Made by a program: the position numbers and the translations under genes. The notes beneath the pieces were generated by a model. That model had not been told where the DNA came from, ran no database searches, and saw nothing but the letters and a program-made list of their open reading frames with translations. Shown here piece after piece: positions 1 to 10,881 of a stretch of DNA of 64,000 nucleotides. The stretch comes from Telopea speciosissima. Its lineage: Eukaryota > Streptophyta > Magnoliopsida > Proteales > Proteaceae. The stretch covers positions 10,610,862 through 10,674,861 of the forward strand of contig NC_057918.1 in the NCBI RefSeq assembly GCF_018873765.1. Direction: 5' to 3'. Every line of letters begins with the position of its first letter. Position 1 is the first letter of the stretch.

Positions 1-411
1 ATGGGATCCAGGAACTTTTCCCCAGATGAACGGCCACCTGTAAGGTTCATCGACACAGACGAGCTGGCTTATGTGGCCACGCGAGCCCGCCAGGTTCATG
101 ATTTCTGGCATGTACTATTTGGTCTTCCCACCAACTTAATTGGTGAATCAGCACTAAAGGTGATTGAGTTTGAGCAGATGCTTCTTCCTATGTGCCTGCT
201 ATCGGTCATAGGAGGCACTGCGAGGTTCAACGACAAGCAGAGGGGATTGTTCTACCAGCACTACTTCCCTTGGGCCATGTGGGCTGGTCTGCAGTGTACA
301 GATCTGATGTGTGTATACTACGAGCGGCACTTCGATGAGGATTTGGAGGATGTCCGGAGAAAATGGGGGATAATTCCCGCTCCTGCTGCTCGACAAATGG
401 GGGATGGGTGA
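1..411 (+). CDS. COQ4: COQ4, ubiquinone biosynthesis protein, 3' part
   Basis: This is the C-terminal 136 residues of COQ4, a protein of the inner mitochondrial membrane that organises the coenzyme Q biosynthetic complex and binds a metal ion. The family metal-binding motif HDxxHx11E is intact: His33, Asp34, His37 and Glu49 in the visible piece (HDFWHVLFG, then GE). The motif is followed by conserved segments such as [16 protein letters not shown] and the tail [10 protein letters not shown]. Whole plant COQ4 proteins are about 225 aa, so roughly the N-terminal 90 residues, including the transit peptide, lie left of the window. The ATG at position 1 is an internal Met, not the start. The reading frame ends at TGA 409-411. 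The family assignment is confident; the upstream exon structure cannot be seen. Confidence 0.93.
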   Translation: MGSRNFSPDERPPVRFIDTDELAYVATRARQVHDFWHVLFGLPTNLIGESALKVIEFEQMLLPMCLLSVIGGTARFNDKQRGLFYQHYFPWAMWAGLQCTDLMCVYYERHFDEDLEDVRRKWGIIPAPAARQMGDG

Positions 412-635
412 TTTCCAGTTTGTTTTGCCTAGTTAGAGTCATAATGCCCAGAATTGACAATTTCTTGTGTAAATTGTCTGTGTAGTACGGATTTCAACTT
501 GTAAATCTATCCTGTCTAACTAAGTCATTAGATATGTAAATTGTCACTAGGTATGAAATCTATGGAGTATTCAGAACAATCTGGAAAAACTCCAATAGAC
601 CTTGTAGAATATTGAAGAGGTGTATCTGATTGATG

Positions 636-641
636 AATAAA
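636..641 (+). promoter_or_regulatory. Likely poly(A) signal of COQ4
   Basis: An AATAAA hexamer lies 225 bp after the COQ4 stop codon in AT-rich sequence, a normal distance for a plant 3' UTR. This is inferred from motif and position only. Confidence 0.4.
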
Positions 642-1592
642 TATGTTGGTTTTGGAACCAAAACTGCTCAGATTTGGATTGCAGCTCATTAGGGGGCCAA
701 CTTTTCAGCAGCAATCTTTCTCCCTGTGCATTTGTCCATTTCATACCATTTTGCGAATAGTTTAATGTAGGAAGAAACACCATAAACAGAAACCATTACT
801 GTAATAATGTATTGAACTACTTATTCATTCTCGAATCTTGATCCACTGCTTATGAATTTCTACGGTACAGCCGTCTTGTTCTCCTCCCTGGCCACCCAAG
901 CCTAAGGTTGTGACATAGATTGTCTATCAATGAAATGAGCAAATCCTGCCACTTGAAACACCTTGTTCATAATGTCATGGAGCTCCAGTGGAAGCTTCCT
1001 CAATTTTGTGAATCCAACCTGGGGTACTTCCATACTTCCATACAATCCTGATTTTTTTTACTGGTGATAGTTGCAGGATGTATACATGAACAGTCCTAAA
1101 CCCAGAAGTGCCAAAGAGGTAGCTGTGACAGTAATGTTTGGAATATCAAAATCTGAAAATAAAAATTAGGAAGAATAGAGGCAATCCATAATTATAAGAG
1201 ACATTACATGGGATAAACTCCATGGAATTAGAGTTTGTTTTGCAAATTCTCCAATTTTAACATTTATAGTTCTCTCTAATTTTTTATGATTGTTCTGGCT
1301 TTTATGGTTTTCTCATTGATGCTTTACCATAGGTACCCATGAATATGAGTGAATGTTACATTTAGAATATTTATTATTTGATCATTGAGTGTCATTTTAA
1401 GATAGTTTTGATAAGAAATCTTGCTGTGTTCAGTTCCATCTGTAGAGCTTGATGAGCTGTTCCTACCCCAAAAAAATTAATAAAAATCAGTAAGCAACCT
1501 CTGTTAATTTTTCTGTTTCATGGGTTAAAGTATCTTAGGCTCTCTCCCAACTATAGGTTTTGAATGCTTTCTCAAATCCCGAGGCTCTATTT

Positions 1593-1749
1593 AAAAGGGC
1601 GTACCCAGTGTATGAGGCTCCTACCACTGTGGGGTCTGGGGAGGGTCATTAGTGTACCAGCCTTAACCCCCATTTTGTGGAGAGGCTGTTTCCAGAGACT
1701 CGAACCCGTGACCACAATGGAACACCTTACTGTTGCACCAAGGTTCACC
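1593..1749 (-). mobile_element. Au-type SINE, near full length
   Basis: Read on the minus strand, this has a tRNA-derived head with an internal box B-like GGTTCGAGTC. A body follows with CCTCCCCAGACCCCACAGTG and GGAGCCTCATACACTGGGTA, and it ends in CGCCCTTTT. That tail and body are typical of plant Au SINEs. I could not find a clear target-site duplication. Similar copies lie at 28067-28205 and 26333-26443. Confidence 0.75.
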
Positions 1750-3130
1750 GTGTACTGAAAGGTACTATTGCAAAAGAAAATTATACTCATTATGTTAACA
1801 ATCAAACAAGACATGAGGGATTACAATAGACATTGATCAAATTTCTCTCCATCCAAATAGAAGATGAGAGAGAACACAGAAGATTTGCTTCTTTCATCAA
1901 GTTTATCACACATCTCTCCAATATTTCGTTGATTATATTCTGTCAAACTTTCAGTTAGGCAGCTTTTCTTAACTTTACAAATATTAAATGATTTAGGTTG
2001 AAAATCAAATTCTCAATAAAGTTTCTAAACCACTCACAGTTTTCTCTCAATGTTCCCTAGATTTTGAATTATGGACAAAAGTTGAGAAATATGACCAGGA
2101 TAAAAATATCATCCATTCACTTTATTCATTAAAAGAACAATCCCATTATTCCACTGTGTACCTTCATATGACCACAAATCTCTAACAAATATTGATAAGA
2201 TTCTTCTTATACTCTCTCTCAGCCGCCCTTCTCACCAAAGGAGATAAGATTCTTTCAAGCAAGTTATCATACAGCTTTCGAGGTATTCTATGGTTTTGGT
2301 TAGCTGAAATGACTTCAAAGTAAGTTTCGTAGAGAATTTAACAAAACTTTATCTTTGTGGAATGATAACTGATAACTGAACTGAGAAAAAGGTTGAAGAT
2401 AAAGTATTTTATTATGCCATCTCCATTCCATTTGAAGAAAAATAACAACATAAGACAAATGCATGAAAGTCACACAATACATTCTGGGTATTGTTTTATT
2501 CTCAATGGTGATGCCCTAATTTACTAACTTGTTCAGATTGGTTTTCCTTTGAAGTAGATTTTCAACATAAAGATTCTCTAGGCTAACCTTTTTGTGTGTG
2601 ATGCCCTAATTTACTAACCTTTAGTGATTTCAATGAATTGCATGCAAACTTTGTGCGATTGATTAACTTTTCATTGTTTTAATTAGCATCGAAGCCTCGT
2701 ATTAATGTTAGATTAACTAGTCTTCGCTATGAAGGTTATTCAGGACAAGGACTGGGGCATGGTTTGATATCATGTACGTAAATATCCATTTCGAAAATTT
2801 GAACTATTGGATGGAGAGACTCACAAGTATACCAGTGGAACAAAAATCCCACATTGGCAACACCAAGAAGAACAAACAAAAACAACACTATCATGGGATT
2901 CATCATTCACAACCTTTCTCCATAGTAATATTTTTCCTAAATTTCTTTTTCAGTGCAAGTTTTAGTGGCAAGCACTGAGCTAGTAAGAAATAAATGAAGT
3001 TAAGCCCCCCAAGTCAACAATACACTTTTACTATATCTCAAAGTCTCAAACTCTAGAGATCGACGAAAGCATCTTCATTGGTATATCTTCCTTAACAAAA
3101 AAATTAGGTAACAGGAATTAAGATGCACAC

Positions 3131-3240
3131 GGGAGGGTATTTTAGGGAACATACTAAAACCCTATAGTGGGTTTGTGAACTCTAGGATGATGTGGGTTTT
3201 CCTTCACCGTGTGGTGAAGGAAAATTTTCTCCTTATAATA
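3131..3240 (+). repeat. Dispersed repeat, copy 1 (with 8170-8285)
   Basis: A stretch containing ACATACTAAAACCCT and GGGTTTGTGAACTCTAGGAT recurs in inverted orientation at 8170-8285. The right part holds a short inverted repeat (CCTTCACC/GGTGAAGG). It is probably an old non-autonomous DNA element; the family is unknown. Confidence 0.45.
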
Positions 3241-4882
3241 ATAGAATAAGTTTTAAAAGAGTCTGGTTTCAATGAATCCTTTCTCCCTCCCTTTAGAATA
3301 AGCGCGCAACGGCTCTTTATGCTAGTGTAGAATATAATCATATGGATAAAGACTTGCTATAGACTACCACATGTGGTTCTTGTAATCAACCAACCAGCTA
3401 AAGGATGTTAAGGGGGGAAAAGAATCTAGGAGGACCACTCATAAAACCTAATTTCTGAACTCCCCATCCATATGGTGGTGATCACTAATCAGACAGAACT
3501 AATAACCCTAACAAAAGATTCCAAATTTCAAAAGAGAATCATTTTTGGAGTCTCTAGAACTAAGAGGGTATAAGATTCATTATGGACGAGAATCGCCACT
3601 TTTCAATTCTCTCAATCTCTCTGACCATCTTTTGGTTTTTGAGGGCTTTTTATGTATTTATGTACGTGGATTTGTGGGGATAACAAGAACCTCTGCTACA
3701 AAGTTTAGATGAAGCTCCACCATTTATATATATATCCTTAGTATTTTCCCTTTTGAGCTTTTGAGGTCTAAATTCCAAAGTGGATTTTGACAACTTTGTA
3801 GTTTCGAGGTTGATAGGTTCAGTTTTAGATGAGAGAATTAAAGAACATATCCTTAAAGTACTTTAGAAATTAACCATGAACCCCATCTCTTTTCTTTTGC
3901 GAAGAAAGTTGTATACTTTAGAAGAATAATTTTCAACAGAAAAATGTAGAGGGAATCCACATATATAAGTATGTGTTTTATATTCTCATCTTTGATCTTT
4001 TTTGTCTTTTTGAGAATTTTGAATCATTGGAAAATTTTTTGAAGGGACAAAAGAAGCGCACAATGCCAGAGTGTGAATAAAGGAATCTGCACTCTTACAT
4101 AATGATCAATGGGACCCACACTGACACATACACACTCTCTCCTCAATAGATAAATAAACTTTCTATTAGACAATTCTACTCTCTGCCCTCTTATTGGTGG
4201 AGTTTCTCACTTTGGCATCATGTGAAACCTTTGCCTTTTTATTAGTTAGAGTATTAGATAGAAAAAATTACCATAACGAAACTAGGACAATTCTATAAAT
4301 GAAATACACTATGGGCTGCTTGAATGGCTTTTATTTATCTTATAACCAAAATGCCCTCCAATGTTGGTATTTTCTATCTCGTTCATGATCACCAAAGGGA
4401 ATTCTATGTAGTGAACATGCCATTGTGTACAAACTGCCTAACAAGTTGTATAAAATAAATGAGTATATAAACGTACAATAATAATATTAAGGAAAATCTT
4501 GTTGTAACTAAAGTTCGTATAAAATGACAATGACGGTTCTTGAGAATGGTATAATGATAGGTCACTTTCAAATTATTTTGATAACATTTTTTCACTAACT
4601 TAAAGAACTTTTGGGCATAAGAAGGGCAATCAAAAGAAAGTTAAAATATTTAATTTTACTACTTCTGTTACATTAAAAGAACCCATAAAATTGAGATGTT
4701 TAAGTATTTAAATATATAATATTATAGAAAATAATATTATAAATTATAATAGCTAGTAATAATGTAATATACTAAAAATCTTAAGATAGATATTATTAAC
4801 TAGGAGCTTGAGGTTCTAACTTGTGGAACTAATTATTGGTTCTTTGAAAAAAGTTTGTTTACAATGTAGTATCAAAAGTAAG

Positions 4883-4943
4883 AGCCAATTGTATTAGGGC
4901 TTCATTAAAAAAAAAAAAAAAAAAAAGCCAATTGTATTAGGGC
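4883..4943 (+). repeat. 18-bp direct repeat flanking a bare poly(A) tract
   Basis: The sequence AGCCAATTGTATTAGGGC occurs at 4883-4900 and again at 4926-4943. Between the copies are only TTCATT and a run of 19 A. The arrangement looks like a target-site duplication around the tail of a retroposed RNA with almost no body. Confidence 0.6.
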
Positions 4944-6566
4944 ATTCATAAAAGAAAAGAAATATTCTAAACATTTAACATGGGCATGTGGGAATCTCTA
5001 CCCAAAAAAAGTACATGTAGCAGTTAAAAAGATACATATCACTAGCCTTTAGAAAGAGATGGGGTCAGGGCAGTTAAGTTTCCCACTACAAAAAATATGC
5101 ATCTTTAATGCTTGAAAAAGCTTTCAATAATTTTTTGGATTAGTAGGGCTTGATCTTCATTTGTTGTTTCAAGTATCATTTTCCTTTTGGGTTGTGTTTT
5201 TTTAGAGGGAATTTCTTATTGACAACCCTCAAGGTGTCAAATAATTTATTTATTTATTTATTTTTTTGTCATTTTAGTGTAATACATAATTTTTTTTCCA
5301 ATAGGAGTAATAGTGTCATTCTACATGTATACTAAAAAAAATATGCATTACAATAACACCTTTTGATAATGACATAATGATATGTCACTTTCAAATTATT
5401 TTTGAAAATCCTTATATATTCCCATTTTAAAGAACTTTTGAAAATAAAATAAGAGAATTAAAATGAGGAGTGAAGTTCTAAATGCATAACACCTATTGAG
5501 ATGTTATTCAGACACTCCCTTCTCTAAAATGCTACATATACTTAAATATGTAGCTAAGTGCCAATTTTTTTATAATGTGGCAATCAAAATTTAAATGGGG
5601 GTTGAAATTTTGTGGATAAGTAAACCTAAGATCCGCTACTCACGTACATGTCATATTTCAACGCGCATAAACAGAATTAATTGTGTGGCAAACTAAAGTT
5701 GGAAAAATTATAAGACTACCAAAAGGCCAATCCGAACATGGTGAAGAAAGTGTGTACCAGTACTGATTCTCGATTCTCATTCTCAAATATATTTATTAAG
5801 CAGCCTAGAATAAAAAGAAGTCTTAAGAAATGAATCTCTTAAACAAAAGTATCTCCTAATCCTAATTTAATGCAATAAATTGCAATACCTAGCTAGCTAC
5901 TGAAATTCGTTATTGATCTTATATTAATTACAATTAAATTTAATTTTAAAATGAAAAAAAAATTGCTACAACTCTAGTTTGTAGTTTTCGTCTCACATGA
6001 TTTTTTATTATTTTCTCTTACTTGCTCTGAAAATGTGGGTCCCATGCCATTAGTGTGACATGTTGATTCCTCCCTACACTGGCAGCGTGGTGAACTCACT
6101 TGAATGCAACTAGATGGTTTTGCTTAAGCCACTGAACACCCAAGACAACTCATTAAAGTTACTAAAACTTGTAAGGAAAGCTAAACTTAAGTATTCTTGC
6201 CTTTAATCTATTGTTGCTAAAAGAAAGAGAACATTAACCTTAATAAGAGATTAAAATTCGAAGTGGATAGATTAATTGAGGAGTTGCTCCATTAATTTGC
6301 AGCTGCTGGGTGTCATTGTCAGATCCAGAGCAAAGTAATTGATATGATGAAGCTGAAAAAGGCAATTGATATGAATCCTTGGATGATATTTATTCCTTTG
6401 TGTTTTGGTAAAGCCTTGTGTGGGATTATAATAAACCACAAGTCCACAACCCCTGATGGGTGCATGCATAGAGTCCTTAAACACAAATATCACACTGATG
6501 GAATTGACCGTTGATGGGTTTGTGTCGTGTCAAGCCTTGGGTTTTTTTTTTTATTCAAGAGAGAGA

Positions 6567-6730
6567 TCAGGATCGTCTTCAGGGAGCCTAGCGCCTAGGG
6601 TGCTGCTAGGGGGCATTCAACGGTTGAGCTGTGCTGCACACATCTTGACGCACGCCTAGGGATTTGTGTAGCATAGCCCAACGGCTGACAGCACCCTGGA
6701 CTTGCTGGGCTCCCTGGAGACAATCTAAAC

Positions 6731-6732
<2 letters not shown>
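6567..6732. mobile_element. Foldback MITE beside (GA)n
   Basis: The ends are inverted copies of each other: GATCGTCTTCAGGGAGCC on the left against a right end whose complement reads GATTGTCTCCAGGGAGCC, with matching GGGTGCTG inside. The right end abuts the long (GA)n tract and the left end is preceded by GAGAGAG, so a GA-rich target duplication is possible. No coding capacity. Superfamily not determined. Confidence 0.5.

Positions 6733-6786
<54 letters not shown>
6733..6786. repeat. (GA)27 microsatellite
   Basis: Fifty-four bases of uninterrupted GA dinucleotide directly right of a foldback element. Confidence 0.95.
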
Positions 6787-6790
<4 letters not shown>

Positions 6791-7501
6791 TTATTGGATA
6801 GAGAAGATATGATTATTGGGTAGTAACACTTGGTTTTAAATTGGCTCCATTTGGTTACTTGTAAAATGCTATAAAAAAAATATGAAATCTAAGAAACTCA
6901 CTAGAACACTTTGGTTATTAAATTCAATAATTAGTTTTTGTTGTTGGTATTAGTTGGAAAGCCTTTGAATTATTTATGCTTTAACTTTACCTTTCATCAA
7001 CATTTTACATCCAACCACATGAGGCGTTTGTGTTTCTCCAAGTTTCTCTTTTTATCAATTCTTACTACTTTTCTTCTCTTTTTTGTTTTTCATAAAGTCT
7101 TGTTTGGTTGTTGGGGAGATGAGGGATAGTAAAGTATTTCATGGACACCATATATTGTCGATTGTTATATGAGCATATTTAAATCCTTTTCCTTTTGACA
7201 TTTTTTATTTTATCCCTCATTCAACGGCCATAAGTTGCAATAGTAAAACTGTTAAATCAATATTCTCTCTCTCTCTCTCTCACACGCACATACATTTTTT
7301 TTTCTTTTTGATAAAAGATAAGTCATTCATTAAAATCATCCGAAGAGGAATCAGTTACAAAGGGAGTCTTCCTTAGCAAAATACTATTAAGCCAGGGGTC
7401 ATTACAAGAAAACTCAATTACAGTGGAGGAAGAGAGCGCCTTGCGAAAAAGGAAGTGAGCAACAATGTTTGTTTTACGATGATCGAAACGAAAGTTGCAC
7501 T

Positions 7502-7502
<1 letters not shown>

Positions 7503-7534
<32 letters not shown>
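7503..7534. repeat. (CA)n microsatellite
   Basis: About 16 uninterrupted CA units. Confidence 0.95.
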
Positions 7535-7536
<2 letters not shown>

Positions 7537-8169
7537 TCTTAATCACATATCCTCCTAATCAGATTGTATGTGGATTGGTACTCATATTGGCATTAAGAAG
7601 GAAATTAATATAAGCATATTTTAATAACAAACACTAACTAATTAAAAATTATGTTCCTTTCAGCACACTCTGGATATTGACTTTGGATTCATAGAGTGGG
7701 GGGACTCACTAGACAACAACTTGCCCTGTGTTCTTGGAATAATTTTTGGAGAATTCTTTGAAACCATCATAGCCTTTTTAAAGCAAGAGAAAAAAACACA
7801 GTTGGGGACCTGTTGTGATTTATTAGGTCATTGACTTGTTGATGGAAAAAAGTTACTTTAATTTAGAGAAATTAATTACAAACCAAAAATAATTAATGCA
7901 AAATATCTATTATTTTCTTCTTTTTCTTTTGGGTGACTTCTTAGGCAAGAATATTAATTATTAGAAAAGTGTATTCTATGATACAAGGAATAATAATAAA
8001 ATAAAAAATAATCAAGTTGATTATATTTTAAAATTTAAGAATGTTGATAGTTAAGATCAAGTGATTGGTCTTTAATTTTGGAGTAATGACTAATCTCTAC
8101 TGCAATAATTGACCTGTTAATCTAACACAAACTTCAATAAATTTTTTATTTTTTTTTGGAATTAAATTT

Positions 8170-8285
8170 TCTTCTATTCATAGAGGACGGTTCACCCATC
8201 ATCCTAGGGTTCACAAACCCCTCGTAAGGTTTTAGTATGTTTCCAAAATGTCCTCACAATACCCTTTCCCGTCCTGCAGTAAATA
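8170..8285 (-). repeat. Dispersed repeat, copy 2 (with 3131-3240)
   Basis: The complement matches the copy at 3131-3240 over the segments ACATACTAAAACC and GGTTTGTGAACCCTAGGATG. The copy is diverged and no target duplication was found. Confidence 0.45.
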
Positions 8286-10705
8286 GGATCCCATTCACCA
8301 TCGGAATTAATTCTTTGTTCATCACACAATTCTTTTAATCAGAATAAGGGAACCACAAAAGTTGACTCTTATTGAAAGCTCCTCCAATGCTTATCTGACC
8401 TATTAACTTGTAGTTTATATAAAATTTCTGTTTCAGTCTTAATTGTGTAATTAAATGACCAGATCACATTTGACAAACTTTCCCTACTTGGACCAATCCA
8501 CTCACAATCTATCATATACTCATATTGTCCCTACATTCAGAGGTTCAAACAATGACTAAGTCAGCTCAGATTTGCTGGGCCCAGTTTGGTAATTTGATTC
8601 TTAATTAAAAAAAATTAAAACTAATAAAACCTACTTGGATTTTTTTTGTTCCCCATGCACTGGTCGTGATGGATTCTTCTTTAAGTTAGGTAAGGTTGAT
8701 CAGGCAGAGGCCCAGAAGGTCTGTGTCAGTAAGATAGGGAATTGGGTAGGGATTTGATCCCTTTGGACATGTCTTTTTAAGTTCTAAGACACTATGCCCT
8801 GCCACTAGAGAAGCTAAGTGGGGTGGGGTGGGGTGGGGTAGGTTGGGCATATCCAGAAAAGCTTGACTTTGACTTATAAAGCTTGACTTGACTTATTTTT
8901 CATGTCCATGCCTGCAGCCATGACCAGATCAGACCACACCTGTAGCTTTACAACCCATGATTACACTACATTTGGAAAGGGGTTTCATATTAATTAAGGG
9001 ACAAAGCACACTCTCTTAATGTATTAACCTGTGAGCATCCATTCTGTGAAGGGTCAAGAAGCCAATATTTGAGGACCATTAAATAAAGTACCTTTGAATC
9101 TAATTGGGTGTATCAGTAGATTTATGAATCAGCACTGAATAGTTACATTTTTTGATAAAGATCATGAACTCATCATGCCCACAATAAGAGGATAATATTG
9201 TTATGATTGTCTTGACTATTGAAGATGCTTAAGAACCAGAGGAAAAGGGCCAAATGGAAAACCCTTTTTCCTGGATTACCATTTTGTGTTACTTGATATA
9301 GAACACAACATACCATAAAAGGGGTGGTGGGGACATCAACCCCCTTTAATTTTCTTTTCTTTGTATCTATTTACTTTTTTTTTTTTTTTTTGATGAGATG
9401 GTGGGGAGGGGATCATAGACTAGATGAGGAACAAAAAATCTCGAACTCGAAACCACTTGGGGGCTAGGTTCTACTTCCATAGCCTCAATTTCGATTTTTT
9501 TTTTTCGTGTTACAATGAGTTTTCACTTGTATATATTTTTAATGGCCAAGGATAATGCTCAAAAAAATTAACATCAACTTGTCTACTAGGGTATGAGGAG
9601 TTGATTCCTCTTCTTAGTTTATACTTGTATCTTTCCTTTTTCCATATCTCTTTTATTGATATCACCTATCTTTATAACCAAGCAATCCAATCCTAGATAA
9701 GAGGAACCTTTCCCACATTCTTACTTACCTTTCTTTTGAGTCTGAATTTATTGTGGAGAGAGAGAGAGAGAGACTGTGTTTAGTTAACTAATTATGTGTT
9801 CCAGAAAGAGCATTTCTTATTGACACCTTTGGAGTTGTTAAAATGGAATGGCACCTTTTTTTTTCCCACTCATATTTAGTGGCCCTTTTGAGTGGAGGGC
9901 AAAAGTTGTAAAATTACATCTAAATTCTAGAAGTATTGAAATTTAAAAATTTCCCCAAAAAACAACTTAGGAGAGGCATTTTTGGTAAATCCAAATTTCT
10001 TCATCCCATCACTGATACTAACATCCATTGTAGATGTCTGATCACCTTTGTTCCCAATAAGTTCCTCATAGAGATAGAATGGCATTCATGGAACCTGCCT
10101 TTAAAAGTTTGTGGAAGATAGGTTGGGGAGGCAGGGATTTAAATCATGGTATCGGTTGGATCGGCTAGATCCAACCATTTTACCCTTAAATTTTGATAAA
10201 AGTTTATTTTATTTTATTTTTAATCAAAATACCCTCTATAGATAACAACACAACCAAAATTTGTATCGATACTGATCTCTGATGATACCGATACATATTA
10301 GTTAATACATCAATACGATACCGATACTTACTATCATTTGGTGAGGTAGTCAATTTTACATTTCTAACCCACAAATCAATACATTTGGTGGGATTTCAAA
10401 TTTTGAATACAAATCCCTTTATTGACCTTGGTTTTAGATCTCTTATGAATAAGACAAAGAAGGTGAAGGAAAGTAATGTTACAAAACTAAAAAAGGACCA
10501 ACTGGAATCTTTCTCCAATACAACTTTAGTAGTGTTATTTAGACAAACCCTTCAAGAAATGGAAATATATGCCAGAGAAACGATTTCCTCCCTCCATAGA
10601 AAGGACTAATTATTAAGAGCAGAAGTTGTTCCCTACTTGGGTGGGATCAGATGTCATTTTCTATGGTGCCCTAGGATCTAGACTTTTCTTCCTCAAAGTT
10701 GGAGC

Positions 10706-10709
<4 letters not shown>

Positions 10710-10737
<28 letters not shown>
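10710..10737. repeat. (CT)n tract upstream of the NPF gene
   Basis: A pyrimidine (CT)n tract about 145 bp before the first plausible NPF start codon. Such tracts are common in plant 5' leaders; no function is claimed. Confidence 0.85.
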
Positions 10738-10881
10738 CCCACTTTACCCCTGTCCCAAACCCTTTAAATCTGGCACCATCCCATCCCTCATATCATTAAC
10801 TTGCTCTTCGAATCCAAATTGTTTGATTAAGATTTAAATCTTCTTCCCAAGCAGGGGATCCAAACAAGAAATTGATAAGAG

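Larger units (their letters stand above)
412..10881. other. Gene-free spacer, COQ4 to NPF transporter
   Basis: I see no credible coding exon in about 10.5 kb. The sequence is AT-rich, and the short open frames match no family I recognise. It holds an Au SINE, a poly(A) footprint flanked by an 18-bp duplication, a foldback element next to a long (GA)n tract, (CA)n and (CT)n microsatellites, and diverged copies of repeats seen again further right (3131-3240 with 8170-8285; 5985-6100 with 55190-55325; 9396-9480 with about 55690-55870). Confidence 0.7.
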
